A stretch of 64,000 nucleotides of DNA from Oscillospiraceae bacterium (GCA_022835495.1 BQOK01000001.1:2232001-2296000); one strand, 5' to 3'; counted from the first letter of the stretch, positions 51,025 to 60,563 are shown. Made by a program: numbers and translations. Notes: a model not told the origin generated them from the sequence alone.

Positions 51025-51747
51025 ATGAACTGGGAGCCATGGACAGGCTGTTATAAAATAAGCGACGGCTGCACCAACTGTTACTTTTACGGGCCGCACG
51101 CCAAGCGCTTCGGCCAAAATACGATCCAAAAAACCGATCAATTCAATTGGCCCGTCCGAAAAAACGCAAAAGGCGAATACAACATCAAGGGGAACAAAAT
51201 CCTTCCAACCTGTTTTGCAACCGACTTTTTCCTTCCCGAAGCGGACGAATGGCGCGAAGAAGCCTGGTCCTTTATCCGGGAACGGCAGGACATCGAGTTT
51301 CTGATCCTCACCAAACGGATCGACCGGTTCCCCGTATCGCTTCCCGCCGATTGGGGCGATGGGTACGGCAATGTGAATCTTGGCTGTACCGTCGAAACCC
51401 AGGAACTGGCCGATTACCGGCTCCCGCTGTTTTTGTCCTACCCGATCAAGCGGCGCTTTATCGCCTGCGCGCCGCTTTTGGAGGCGATCGACCTGGCGCC
51501 CTATCTTCATGGGGCAGAGCATGTTACCGTGGGCGGCGAAACAGGCCGCGACGCCCGTGAATGCAATTACGACTGGGTGCTTGCCATCCGCGAGCAGTGC
51601 ATAAAAGCAAACGTGACCTTTTGGTTCAAGAATACCGGCTCCCTTTTCCGGCGCGGCGGCGCGGTGGAAAGGGTGAATCCCTTTAAACAGTCTGGCCTGG
51701 CCAAAGAACTGGGGATCGATCTCCTGCATGGAAAGCGGCTGTTTTGA
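51025..51747 (+). CDS. DUF5131 (phage Gp37/Gp68-like) three-Cys protein
   Basis: 240 residues, ATG behind AAAGGAGGG. The N terminus MNWEPWTGCYKISDGCTNCY has Cys9, Cys16 and Cys19, the three-Cys signature of the family; further conserved stretches are PTCFATDFFLPEAD, FLILTKRIDRF, NLGCTVETQELADYRLP and VGGETGRDARECNYDWV. The Cys triad suggests an Fe-S cluster or metal. In phages and mobile elements the family often neighbours a TcmP-type partner, which is absent here. Function unknown; it stands alone between the iron regulator and the glycine operon. Confidence 0.82.
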   Translation: MNWEPWTGCYKISDGCTNCYFYGPHAKRFGQNTIQKTDQFNWPVRKNAKGEYNIKGNKILPTCFATDFFLPEADEWREEAWSFIRERQDIEFLILTKRIDRFPVSLPADWGDGYGNVNLGCTVETQELADYRLPLFLSYPIKRRFIACAPLLEAIDLAPYLHGAEHVTVGGETGRDARECNYDWVLAIREQCIKANVTFWFKNTGSLFRRGGAVERVNPFKQSGLAKELGIDLLHGKRLF

Positions 51748-51834
51748 TTCCGTTCCCCCGCTCCGTTTTGTGAATATTATATCAATAGTTTTCATTTATC
51801 TTTCAAAAACAGGAAATTTTGCACAACAAATTCA

Positions 51835-51863
51835 TTGACGCGGGCCCCGGCGGATGGTAAGAT
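51835..51863 (+). promoter_or_regulatory. Promoter of the gcv operon
   Basis: -35 TTGACG (51835-51840), 17-base spacer, extended -10 TGGTAAGAT (TAAGAT 51858-51863). Confidence 0.75.
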
Positions 51864-51886
51864 AAAGGCAGGACAATTGAATTATT

Positions 51887-52041
51887 CGGATGACGGGCCG
51901 GGAAGAACCGCGCCGCCGCTTGCGGCAGGGCGCGTACCGAAGGGGAATGCGAAAACTCTCAGGTAAAAGGACCAGGCCCCGACGAACCTCTGGAAAGCAG
52001 CCCCGGCTGCACCGAAGAAGCAAATCTTTCAGGTCGATGAC
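51887..52041 (+). promoter_or_regulatory. Tandem glycine riboswitch
   Basis: Two aptamers in series. The first has GGGAAGAACCG, CCGAAGGGGAATGC and ACTCTCAGGTAAAAGGACC; the second has GACGAACCTCTGGAAAG, CACCGAAGAAGCAAAT and CTTTCAGGTCGATGACAGAG. A short linker separates them. It sits directly before the glycine cleavage genes and a terminator hairpin, so glycine binding should permit read-through. Confidence 0.95.
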
Positions 52042-52080
52042 AGAGCGCACAGGAACCGCTTGTTCCCGTGCGCTCTTTTT
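52042..52080 (+). terminator. Expression-platform terminator of the glycine riboswitch
   Basis: Arms AGAGCGCAC (52042-52050) and GTGCGCTCT (52068-52076) with an inner GGAAC/GTTCC, then TTTT. Confidence 0.88.
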
Positions 52081-52150
52081 GTTTGCCCCGCCGGGGGCGC
52101 CCCGTTCCCGTTTCCCCATCACCGTTTCACACAAGAAAGGAAGGGTCACA

Positions 52151-53245
52151 ATGGAAAAGAAAACGCCCCTGTACGAGGAACATCTCCGCGCGGGGGGCAA
52201 AATGGTGCCGTTCGCGGGTTATCTGCTGCCGGTCCAGTACGGCACGGGGGTGATCGCCGAGCACATGGCGGTGCGCACGGCCTGCGGCCTGTTCGACGTC
52301 TCCCACATGGGCGAGGTGCTGTGCGCCGGGCCGGGCGCTGTGGCTTATCTGAACCGCCTGCTCACCAACGATTACACCATTATGTACAACGGTCAGGCCC
52401 GCTACAGCCCCATGTGCAGCGAGCAGGGCGGCGTGGTGGATGACCTCATCGTGTACAAGGTGCGCGACGAGTGCTATTTTATTGTCGTAAACGCCGCCAA
52501 CAAAGAAAAGGACGTCGCCTGGATGCGAGCGCACGCCCAGGGGGACGTGCAGCTCACCGACCTCTCGGACCAGGTGGCGCAGCTGGCGCTGCAGGGGCCC
52601 GCGGCCCGGGCCATCCTGGCACGGCTGGCGGGCGAAGACCAGCTGCCCGCCAAATATTACAGCGCCAACTTTTCCGGCAGCGTTGCGGGCATTCCCTGCG
52701 TGATCTCCCGCACCGGCTACACCGGCGAGGACGGGTTCGAGCTGTATCTCTCCCCCGCCGAAGCCCCCCGCATGTGGGAGCTTTTGCTGGCTGAAGGCGC
52801 GCCCGAGGGGCTCATCCCCTGCGGCCTCGGCGCCCGCGACACCCTGCGGCTGGAAGCCTCGATGCCGCTGTACGGCCACGAGATGACCGACGCCGTCACC
52901 CCGCTGGAGGCGGGCCTCGGCTCGTTCGTAAAGCTGGAAAAACCGGCGTTCATCGGGCGCGGGGCGCTGCTGGCGCAGGGCGAGGCGCCCCGGGTGCGGG
53001 TGGGGCTGCGGGTGAACGGCCGCGGCATCGTGCGGGAGGCCTGTCCCCTCTTTTCCGGCGGCAGGCAGGTGGGCGTTTCCACCTCGGGCACCCACTGCCC
53101 CTATCTGGGCGAGCCCCGGGCAATGGCCCTGGTGGAGCGGGCCTTTTCCGCCCCCGGCACGGCGCTGGAAGCCCAGGTGCGGGGCCGCCCGGTGGCGGTC
53201 GAGGTCGTTCCCCTGCCCTTTTATAAACGCGCGCGGCGGGGCTGA
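52151..53245 (+). CDS. gcvT: Glycine cleavage system T protein (aminomethyltransferase)
   Basis: 364 residues from ATG 52151 (AAAGGAAGG upstream). Transfers the methylene group from aminomethyl-lipoyl-GcvH to tetrahydrofolate, releasing ammonia. Family features: PLYEEHLRAGGKMVPFAGYLLPVQY, the catalytic region LFDVSHMGE, LSDQVAQLALQGP, SRTGYTGEDGFELYL and GARDTLRLEASMPLYGHE. Normal length. First gene of a six-gene operon under the glycine riboswitch. Confidence 0.96.
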   Translation: MEKKTPLYEEHLRAGGKMVPFAGYLLPVQYGTGVIAEHMAVRTACGLFDVSHMGEVLCAGPGAVAYLNRLLTNDYTIMYNGQARYSPMCSEQGGVVDDLIVYKVRDECYFIVVNAANKEKDVAWMRAHAQGDVQLTDLSDQVAQLALQGPAARAILARLAGEDQLPAKYYSANFSGSVAGIPCVISRTGYTGEDGFELYLSPAEAPRMWELLLAEGAPEGLIPCGLGARDTLRLEASMPLYGHEMTDAVTPLEAGLGSFVKLEKPAFIGRGALLAQGEAPRVRVGLRVNGRGIVREACPLFSGGRQVGVSTSGTHCPYLGEPRAMALVERAFSAPGTALEAQVRGRPVAVEVVPLPFYKRARRG

Positions 53246-53282
53246 CCCCGCCTGAACACAACAAAAATTGGAGGAAAACAGT

Positions 53283-53663
53283 ATGAAAATCGAAGCGGAC
53301 CGCAAGTATACCAAATCCCACGAATGGGTGCTTTTCGAGGGCGACGGCGCCGCCATCGGCCTGAGCGACTACGCCCAGGACGCGCTGGGCGACCTGGTGT
53401 TCGTCAACCTGCCCCAGGAGGGCGACGAACTGGCCGAGGGCGAGGTATTTGCCGATGTGGAATCGGTAAAGGCCGTGTCGGACATTTACTCCCCCATCTC
53501 CGGCGCCGTGTGCGCGGTCAACGAGGCCCTGCTGGACGCGCCTGAAGCCATCAACCAGGACCCCTACGGCGCCTGGCTGGTAAAGGCCGGGGGCGTGTCG
53601 GGCGGCGAGGACCTGATGGACGCCGCCGCTTACGAAGCTTACTGCGCCGGGCTGGGCGGCTGA
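53283..53663 (+). CDS. gcvH: Glycine cleavage system H protein
   Basis: 126 residues from ATG 53283 (GGAGGAAAAC upstream). Lipoyl-bearing shuttle of the complex; the lipoylated Lys is residue 63 in [14 protein letters not shown]. The N-terminal KYTKSHEWV and the [16 protein letters not shown] stretch are typical. Confidence 0.97.
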   Translation: MKIEADRKYTKSHEWVLFEGDGAAIGLSDYAQDALGDLVFVNLPQEGDELAEGEVFADVESVKAVSDIYSPISGAVCAVNEALLDAPEAINQDPYGAWLVKAGGVSGGEDLMDAAAYEAYCAGLGG

Positions 53664-53683
53664 GCCGCGAAGGGAGCGTTTTT

Positions 53684-55006
53684 ATGGGCAGTTATATCCC
53701 AAGCAGCCCGCAGGAACAGCAGGAAATGCTGCGGGCTGCCGGTTTTTCCGGTTTTGACGCGCTGTATGCCGACCTTCCGCCTCAGCTTCGCCTGGCCCCC
53801 GGCGCACTAGACCTTCCCGCCGGCCTCTCGGAGCTGGAGATGCGCGCCCAGATGGAGCAGCTGGCCGGGCAAAACACGGTCTTTCCTCATCTGTTCCGGG
53901 GCGCGGGCGCCTACCGGCATTACATCCCGGCCATCGTGCAGAGCGTGGTGGGCAAGGAGGAGTTCGTCACCGCCTACACCCCCTACCAGGCCGAGATCAG
54001 CCAGGGCATCCTGCAATCCATTTTTGAGTACCAGACCATGATCTGCGAGCTCACCGGCATGGAGGCCTCCAACGCCTCGGTGTACGACGGCGCCACCGCG
54101 GCGGCCGAGGCGCTGGCCATGTGCAAAGAGCGCGGGCGCACCGTGGCACTGGTGAGCGTGGCCGCGCAGCCCCAGGTGCGCAGCGTGCTTGCCGCCTATT
54201 GCTTTGGCAGCGGCATGGAGCTGCGCCTTATCCCCGAGCGCGAAGGCCGCACCGATCTCGACGCCCTTGCCGGTCTGCTCGGCAGCTCGGTGGCCTGCGT
54301 TTACCTGCAGCAGCCGAACTTTTACGGCTGCCTGGAAGACTGCGCCCGCGCGGCCGAACTGGCGCACGGGGCCGGGGCCAAGCTCATCCTGGGCTGCAAC
54401 CCCATCTCCCTGGCCCTGCTCAAAAGCCCCGGCGAATATGGGGCCGACGTGGCGGTGGGCGAGGGCCAGCCCCTGGGCCTGCCCCTGGCGTTCGGCGGGC
54501 CCTACCTGGGCTTTATGGCCACCACCAAGGCGCTCATGCGGCGGCTGCCTGGGCGCATCGTGGGCCAAACGGCCGACGCCGACGGCAAACGCGCCTATGT
54601 GCTCACCCTGCAGGCGCGGGAGCAGCACATCCGCCGCGAAAAGGCAAGCTCCAACATCTGTTCCAACCAGGCGCTGTGCGCCATGACCGCGGCGGCGTAT
54701 CTGTCCGCCATGGGCGCAGAGGGCCTTACCCGGGTGGCGCAGCACTGCATGGCCAACGCCCGCCTTCTGGAAGCGGCCCTGGCCGGCGCGGGGTACCCCC
54801 GCAAGCACACCGGGCCCTATTTCCACGAGTTCGTCACCACCTGCCCGGTGCCCGCGGCGCAGGCGCTCCGCGCGCTGGAAGCGCAGGGGTATCTGGGCGG
54901 CCTGCCGGTGGGCGAAAACGAGCTGCTCTGGTGCGCCACCGAGCTGAACACGCCGGAGGAAATCGAAACGCTGGCCGCCATTTTAAAGGAGGTGGGCAAG
55001 GCATGA
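53684..55006 (+). CDS. gcvPA: Glycine dehydrogenase (decarboxylating) subunit 1
   Basis: 440 residues, the N-terminal half of the split P protein found in Firmicutes. Features: YIPSSPQEQQEML at the start, TAYTPYQAEISQGILQSIFEYQTMICELTGM, and the C-terminal NICSNQALCAMTAAAYL. With GcvPB it decarboxylates glycine using PLP. Start ATG 53684 follows GAAGGGAG. Overlaps gcvPB by ATGA. Confidence 0.96.
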   Translation: MGSYIPSSPQEQQEMLRAAGFSGFDALYADLPPQLRLAPGALDLPAGLSELEMRAQMEQLAGQNTVFPHLFRGAGAYRHYIPAIVQSVVGKEEFVTAYTPYQAEISQGILQSIFEYQTMICELTGMEASNASVYDGATAAAEALAMCKERGRTVALVSVAAQPQVRSVLAAYCFGSGMELRLIPEREGRTDLDALAGLLGSSVACVYLQQPNFYGCLEDCARAAELAHGAGAKLILGCNPISLALLKSPGEYGADVAVGEGQPLGLPLAFGGPYLGFMATTKALMRRLPGRIVGQTADADGKRAYVLTLQAREQHIRREKASSNICSNQALCAMTAAAYLSAMGAEGLTRVAQHCMANARLLEAALAGAGYPRKHTGPYFHEFVTTCPVPAAQALRALEAQGYLGGLPVGENELLWCATELNTPEEIETLAAILKEVGKA

Positions 55007-56445
55007 AACTGATTTTTGAGCGCGGCGCCCCGGGGCGCGGGTGCGATCTTGTGCCCCCCTGCACCCTGCCCCTGCCCGATCTGGGCGGGTTTGCCCGCAC
55101 GGCCTCGCCCCGCCTGCCGCAGGTCAGCGAGACCGAGCTCAGCCGCCACTACACGGCGCTTGCCGGGCGCACCCGCGGCGTGAACGGCGGCTTCTACCCC
55201 TTGGGCTCCTGCACCATGAAGTACAACCCCAAGGCGGGCGAAGCGGCCGCGGCCCTGCCCGGTTTCACCGGCGTGCATCCCCTGCAGCCCGCGCACACGG
55301 TGCAGGGCTGCCTGGAGACCCTGGCCCAGGCCGAGCGGTATCTGTGCGAGATCACCGGCATGGACGCCATGAACTTTCAGCCGGCGGCGGGCGCCCACGG
55401 CGAATTCACCGGCCTTCTGCTCATCAAAGCCTACCACGCCGCCCGGGGCGACGGCCCCCGCACAAAAATGCTGGTGCCGGATTCCGCCCACGGCACAAAC
55501 CCCGCCAGCGCGGCCATGGCAGGCTTCGAGGTGGTGAACATCCCCTCCCTGCCGGACGGCTGCGTGGACCTGGACGCCCTGCGGGCGGCCGCCGGGCCGG
55601 ACACCGCCGGCCTCATGCTCACCAACCCCAACACGGTGGGCCTGTTCGACAAAAACATCCTCGCCATCACCGAGATCGTGCACGCGGCGGGGGGCCTCTG
55701 CTATTACGACGGCGCCAACCTGAACGCGGTCATGGGCGTCGCCCGCCCCGGCGATATGGGCTTCGACGTGGTGCATTTAAACCTGCACAAGACCTTCGCC
55801 ACCCCCCACGGCGGCGGCGGCCCCGGCAGCGGCCCGGTGGGCTGCAAGGCCCTGCTCGTCCCCTATCTGCCCGGCGCGCGGCCGGAATGCCTGCCCGAGG
55901 GCTGGCGCTGGCACCGCGAGTCGCACAGCGTGGGCGACGTCAAGGCGTTTCACGGCAATTTCCTGGTGGTGGTCCGGGCGCTGGCCTACATCCTCACCCT
56001 GGGGCGCGAGGGCATCCCGCAGGCAGCCCGGAATGCCGTTCTGAACGCAAACTATCTGATGAGCCGCCTGCGGGGCCATTACGACCTCGCCTACGACCGC
56101 CCCTGCATGCACGAGTTCGTGCTCACCCTGGAGCCGCTCAAGCAGCAGACCGGCGTGAGCGCACTGGACATCGCCAAGGCACTTCTGGACCGCGGCATCC
56201 ACCCGCCCACCATGTACTTCCCGCTCATCGTGCACGAGGCGCTCATGATCGAGCCCACCGAGACCGAGCCCCGCGAAACGCTGGACGAGGCGGCCGACGC
56301 CCTGCTGGAAATTCTGGCCGAGGCGCGGCGCGCGCCGGCCGACCTTCACGCCATGCCCCGCACCACCCCGGTGCGCCGCCCGGACGAGGTCGCCGCCGCC
56401 CGCAAGCCGGTGCTGCGCTATTGCTGGGAAGGGCCGGCCACATGA
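55003..56445 (+). CDS. gcvPB: Glycine dehydrogenase (decarboxylating) subunit 2
   Basis: 480 residues from ATG 55003 (overlapping the gcvPA stop; AAAGGAGG upstream). Carries the PLP Lys in VVHLNLHKTFATPHGGGGPG and the family stretch YPLGSCTMKYNPK. Longer upstream frames run through gcvPA and are rejected. Overlaps the lipoate ligase gene by ATGA. Confidence 0.96.
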   Translation: MKLIFERGAPGRGCDLVPPCTLPLPDLGGFARTASPRLPQVSETELSRHYTALAGRTRGVNGGFYPLGSCTMKYNPKAGEAAAALPGFTGVHPLQPAHTVQGCLETLAQAERYLCEITGMDAMNFQPAAGAHGEFTGLLLIKAYHAARGDGPRTKMLVPDSAHGTNPASAAMAGFEVVNIPSLPDGCVDLDALRAAAGPDTAGLMLTNPNTVGLFDKNILAITEIVHAAGGLCYYDGANLNAVMGVARPGDMGFDVVHLNLHKTFATPHGGGGPGSGPVGCKALLVPYLPGARPECLPEGWRWHRESHSVGDVKAFHGNFLVVVRALAYILTLGREGIPQAARNAVLNANYLMSRLRGHYDLAYDRPCMHEFVLTLEPLKQQTGVSALDIAKALLDRGIHPPTMYFPLIVHEALMIEPTETEPRETLDEAADALLEILAEARRAPADLHAMPRTTPVRRPDEVAAARKPVLRYCWEGPAT

Positions 56446-57452
56446 CCCGGGCGCTCTACCTCTGCACGGCTTCCGGCACAGACCCTTATCAAAACCTGGC
56501 CGTGGAAGAATACCTCACCTTCCACACCCGGCCCGGCGAGTGCATTTTATACCTGTGGCAGAACCAGCGCACCGTCGTGATCGGCCGCAACCAAAATGCC
56601 TGGGCCGAGTGCGACCTCGCCCGCCTGGCGCAGGAGGGCGGCCATCTGGCCCGCCGTCTGTCCGGGGGCGGGGCCGTGTACCACGACCTGGGCAACCTGA
56701 ATTTTACCTTTTGCCTGCCCAAGGCCGAGGCGGACCTGCAAAGGCAGCTGGGTGTGCTGCTGCGGGCCCTCGCCCTGGCCGGCATCCCGGCCGAAAAAAG
56801 CGGCCGCAACGATCTCACCGTGGGCGGTCGCAAATGCTCGGGCAACGCGTTTTTTTCCTCAGGGTCCTATTATTATCACCACGGCACCCTGATGCTGCAG
56901 GTGGAGGAGGAAGCCCTGGGGCGTTACCTCACCGTCTCCCCCGCAAAGCTTGCGGCAAAGGGGGTGCCCTCGGTGCGCAGCCGGGTCACGAACCTGTGCA
57001 GCCATGCCCCCGGCCTTACCGCGCAGCGCATGCGGGAGCTGCTGGCGCAGGCCGCCGCCGAACAATATGCCCTTGAGGCAAAACCCCTGCCGCCGGATCG
57101 CCTGAACGAGGCCGAAATCGGGCTTTTGCGAAAAAAGTACGCCTCCGGGCAATGGCTGTACGGCCCGCACCTGCCCTTTACCCACCGGCTGGAACAGCGC
57201 TGGCCCTGGGGGGGCGTCACCCTGGAGCTGGTCGTGGAGCACGATCTCGTGCAGGCGGCAGTGCTCTACACCGACGCGCTGCAGGGCGATTGGTTTTCGG
57301 GCGCGGGCCGCGCCCTGGAAGGGCTGTCCTGCCGCCCGGCGCTCCTCGCCGACGCGCTGGACAAACACCTGGCCTGCCGGGGCGCGGACCAAGCGCTTCG
57401 CGGCGATCTGCGGCAGCTCTGGCACGGCGGGGGCCGGGTCCCCACAAATTGA
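56442..57452 (+). CDS. lplA: Lipoate-protein ligase
   Basis: 336 residues from ATG 56442. BPL_LplA_LipB catalytic domain: YLWQNQRTVVIGRNQNAWAE, RRLSGGGAVYHDLGNLNFTF, and KSGRNDLTVGGRKCSGNAF with the conserved Lys, followed by a C-terminal accessory domain (about 250-336). It attaches lipoate to GcvH Lys63. Placement inside the gcv operon fits scavenging of lipoate from the gut instead of synthesis. Separate octanoyl-transfer activity cannot be excluded. Confidence 0.93.
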   Translation: MTRALYLCTASGTDPYQNLAVEEYLTFHTRPGECILYLWQNQRTVVIGRNQNAWAECDLARLAQEGGHLARRLSGGGAVYHDLGNLNFTFCLPKAEADLQRQLGVLLRALALAGIPAEKSGRNDLTVGGRKCSGNAFFSSGSYYYHHGTLMLQVEEEALGRYLTVSPAKLAAKGVPSVRSRVTNLCSHAPGLTAQRMRELLAQAAAEQYALEAKPLPPDRLNEAEIGLLRKKYASGQWLYGPHLPFTHRLEQRWPWGGVTLELVVEHDLVQAAVLYTDALQGDWFSGAGRALEGLSCRPALLADALDKHLACRGADQALRGDLRQLWHGGGRVPTN

Positions 57453-57493
57453 CCTTTACAGCGGGCGGCACACCGCCCGGGAACGGAGGAACG

Positions 57494-58870
57494 ATGGAAC
57501 GCTATGACCTGGTGGTGATCGGCGCGGGCCCCGGCGGCTACGAAGCCGCGCTGGAGGCCGCGGGCCTGGGCCTGCGCACCGCGCTGATCGAGCGGCGGCA
57601 GTTGGGCGGCACCTGCCTGAACCGGGGCTGCATCCCCACAAAAGCGCTGGCGCACGCCGCCGGCCTTTATGCCGAGTTGAGCGCCTGCGGGCGGTTCGGC
57701 CTCTCAGCGGAACAGCTGCGGTGCGACCCCGCCGCGCTGGCCGCTTACCGCCAAAGCACGGTGGAAACGCTGCGGGGCGGCATCGCCCTGCGGCTCAAGC
57801 AAAAAAAGGTGGATCTGTTCCAGGGCTCCGGCCTTGTAACGGCGCCCCACCGGGTCCGGGTGGAGCCCCCGCAGGGCGGCGCGCTGGAGCTGGAAGCGCA
57901 GAACATCCTGGTGGCCGCGGGCGCAAAGCCCGCCGTGCCCCCCATCCCGGGCGCGCAGTTGCCCGGCGTGATGACCAGCGACGAGCTGCTGGAATGGGGC
58001 GGCCCGCTCTTCGGCACCCTTCTGGTGATCGGGGGCGGGGTTATTGGGGTCGAGTTCGCCTCCATCTACGCCGCCCTGGGCAGCCGCGTGGTCATTCTTG
58101 AGGCGCTGGACGGGCTTCTCGCAAACCTGGACCGGGAGCTGGGGCAAAGCCTTAAGCTGCTGTTCAAAAAGCGCGGCGTCCAGGTGCACACCCGCGCCCG
58201 GGTGGAAGCCCTGGAACCCGCCGGCGAAAAGGGCCGCCTGTGCTGCCGCTACACGGAAAAGGGCGTTCCCGCCGAATGCGGGGCGGACGCCGTGCTGCTG
58301 GCCGTGGGCCGCACCCCCTGCGGCCTCGGGGCCTTTGCTCCCGGTGTTGCCCCCGCCAGCGAAAGGGGCCGCCTTCTGGTTAACAGCGCCTTCGCCACCT
58401 CCCTGCCGGGGGTATACGCCATTGGCGACGCCATCGGCGGCGCGCAGCTGGCCCACCTGGCCACGGCCCAGGGCCTGGCGGTGGTGCGCGCCCTGGCGGG
58501 CAAAGCCCCCGGCCTGCGGCTGGACGTGGTGCCCGCCTGCGTGTACACCGAGCCCGAGATCGCCAGCGTGGGCCTCTCGGCCGACGAGGCAAAGGCCCGG
58601 GGCCTGGCGGTCCAGACCAAAAAGTATCCCATGTCCGCCAACGGCAGGTCGGTGCTCACCGGGCAGGAACGCGGCTTCATCAAGGTGGTATACGACCCCG
58701 CCGGGCGCGCCGTGCTGGGCGCCCAGCTGATGTGCGCCCGCGCCACCGACCTGGTGGGCGAGTTCGGCCTCGCCATTGCAAACGGCCTCACGGTGGAGCA
58801 GATGGCCGCGGCCATCCGCCCCCACCCCACCTTCAGCGAGGGCATCAGCGAAGTTCTGCGCAGCTGCTGA
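57494..58870 (+). CDS. lpdA: Dihydrolipoyl dehydrogenase (glycine cleavage L protein)
   Basis: 458 residues from ATG 57494 (CGGAGGAACG upstream). FAD motif VVIGAGPGGYEAALEAAGLG (residues 7-26), redox disulfide GGTCLNRGCIPTK, NAD motif LLVIGGGVIGVEFASIYAALG, second FAD motif GVYAIGDAIGG, and C-terminal HPTFSEGISE with the catalytic His-Glu. It re-oxidises lipoyl-GcvH with NAD+. Last gene of the operon. Confidence 0.96.
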   Translation: MERYDLVVIGAGPGGYEAALEAAGLGLRTALIERRQLGGTCLNRGCIPTKALAHAAGLYAELSACGRFGLSAEQLRCDPAALAAYRQSTVETLRGGIALRLKQKKVDLFQGSGLVTAPHRVRVEPPQGGALELEAQNILVAAGAKPAVPPIPGAQLPGVMTSDELLEWGGPLFGTLLVIGGGVIGVEFASIYAALGSRVVILEALDGLLANLDRELGQSLKLLFKKRGVQVHTRARVEALEPAGEKGRLCCRYTEKGVPAECGADAVLLAVGRTPCGLGAFAPGVAPASERGRLLVNSAFATSLPGVYAIGDAIGGAQLAHLATAQGLAVVRALAGKAPGLRLDVVPACVYTEPEIASVGLSADEAKARGLAVQTKKYPMSANGRSVLTGQERGFIKVVYDPAGRAVLGAQLMCARATDLVGEFGLAIANGLTVEQMAAAIRPHPTFSEGISEVLRSC

Positions 58871-58937
58871 GCCAATCGGGAAAAGCAATTTTCTTACGCC
58901 TCGGGCTTTTGTTCCCGCAACCTTTCCCGGGCAGGCC

Positions 58938-58988
58938 AAAGGCGCGCCGCAAATGGCTTTGTGATGCCATTTGCGGCGCGCCTTTTTG
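58938..58988 (+). terminator. Terminator of the gcv operon
   Basis: 17-bp perfect arms (58941-58957 and 58966-58982) followed by five T. Confidence 0.92.
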
Positions 58989-59021
58989 ATCATTCAAATT
59001 CGCTCTTGGCGCAGCGAATCA

Positions 59022-59204
59022 TTATGCCAGTAATCCAAGATTGCCAAGTAGCCATACGCAATCCTCTAGCCCCTGCCGGTAGATGAGTTCTGTTTCACGT
59101 TTTTGCCCTGATCCAAGCTCAAGCAAAACTTCATCTATCATGTCTTTCTGATCTCTTGTCAGATTGGTGGTCAGCATTTCATCTATTTTTGTCGAGGTTG
59201 TCAT
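59022..59204 (-). CDS. Small protein of unknown function, paired with an RHH protein
   Basis: 60 residues (MTTSTKIDEMLTTNLTRDQK... ending YRQGLEDCVWLLGNLGLLA), all-helical by appearance with an amphipathic C-terminal helix. Its ATG 59204 lies inside the 3' end of the RHH gene (26-base overlap), so the two are co-expressed. I do not recognise the family. The RHH-plus-small-protein layout resembles a toxin-antitoxin or mobile-element regulatory pair, but nothing shows toxicity. Confidence 0.6.
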   Translation of the reverse strand: MTTSTKIDEMLTTNLTRDQKDMIDEVLLELGSGQKRETELIYRQGLEDCVWLLGNLGLLA

Positions 59205-59361
59205 AAACCTTATGAATCCCCTGCCTTATCACTTCCGCCCGCGAAACATTCATTTTTTCACTGCACTTCTTTAGCTTATCGAATGTTTCATCGTCGGCTT
59301 GAAATTTGACAGATACATTCTTCGGGTTATCAGTAGGACGTCCCATCTTTTTTTCACCCAA
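59179..59361 (-). CDS. Ribbon-helix-helix DNA-binding protein
   Basis: 60 residues from TTG 59361 (GAGGTGAG upstream) or 55 from ATG 59346. VSVKFQADDETFDKLKKCSEKMNVSRAEVIRQGIHKVYDNL is a clear CopG/Arc-type strand-helix-helix: one beta strand for the major groove and two helices. An 11-bp palindrome overlaps its promoter, so autorepression is expected. Confidence 0.78.
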   Translation of the reverse strand: MGEKKMGRPTDNPKNVSVKFQADDETFDKLKKCSEKMNVSRAEVIRQGIHKVYDNLDKNR

Positions 59362-59384
59362 TCGATTCTCACCTCACTTTATTA

Positions 59385-59424
59385 GGTCATTAAGTATTAC
59401 AACTTAATGACCCAATAAAGTCAA
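59385..59424 (-). promoter_or_regulatory. Promoter with overlapping palindromic operator of the RHH gene
   Basis: -35 TTGACT (59419-59424), 17-base spacer, -10 TGTAAT (59396-59401). Inverted repeat GGTCATTAAGT (59385-59395) and complement (59402-59412) is centred exactly on the -10 box. The remaining gap 59425-59568 shows nothing recognisable. Confidence 0.75.
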
Positions 59425-59568
59425 TGGAAAGAATGTTGGTTTTCAAATTATCTGCTATATTCCTTCTGCTCTTCCTGTTTTAAGAAGGTCGGAACAATAA
59501 GTATTCTTTGCTTGAATCACACTTTGTAATTTTTTGGGCGATCTTCCTGCCAGTCGTACTCAACAGGC

Positions 59569-59614
59569 AAAAAAACATCCTGGAAGCCCAGTATTCCTGC
59601 AGGTTTCCGGGATG
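59569..59614 (-). terminator. Terminator of the interrupted nuclease gene
   Basis: 10-bp arms CATCCTGGAA (59576-59585) and TTCCGGGATG (59605-59614), one G-U pair, followed by seven T on the minus strand. Confidence 0.7.
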
Positions 59615-60563
59615 CTTTTATACTGTCACTAAATTATAGATGCTATATCAACACTGTTTTGCAAATCATTCCACTTTTCGATCATCAACCTTTTGCATTC
59701 TTGCGCAGAGTTTAATTGAAGAAGTTCCTTCGCCGTTATACAAACAATAAAAAGATTTTCTGCCGCCAAGCGATAAATCTCTTCATGTGCGTTCTCTGTA
59801 ATACCGTTAGACGCAAACAGAATAGCAGTTTTATTCCCCTTCCTGTTGGAGATATGTGCTATATTCCTAATTTGGTGGATATTCACATGTGAACTCCAGT
59901 TTTTACATTCCACCAAAATATAAGCCCCCAACTGCCACAGCTCATCATCCAAAGAAATATTTGCCACACTGAGATCTATTTCCTGAGCGCCTGCCCGGAT
60001 ACGGCGACCTGTTATTTTCCACCCGTTCACATTGGAGAGCATATATGCCGCTGCGTCTTCCCAAAGCGCTCCCTTTTTGTTTGGATCCTTTTCATATATG
60101 GCATTATTGATTAATGCATGAAACTCCGGGGGTAAAAATTTGTTATGTGGTATCTGAAGATTCAGCAGCTGCCACAAATATGGCAAATAGACATATCTTG
60201 AATTCATAGTTTGGTGCATATCTTTGGATATTACAGGTTCGTCATCTCCTTCAAGAAATTTACGGAAATCAAAAATATATCTTAAAAGAGTTTTCCAATA
60301 CATTGACTTTGGAATGATAGGAGGTGCATCCATAGTTATGCAGATGTTCTCTTCAAGAAGATTGATGAATAACTCATACACTTTTGATATACTTTGCGCA
60401 TCCCACTCTTTTCCCGAAATCGCACACAAATAGAGAAAAGCTTTATGCCATTCTTCGCAGATATCGGTTGGTTGAAGCCATTTTCCATAAGCATAAATAG
60501 TGCCCCCATACCCGATTTGCCGGACAGAAAAACAATCTGTATAATGGAAAGGGGTAATGAAAA

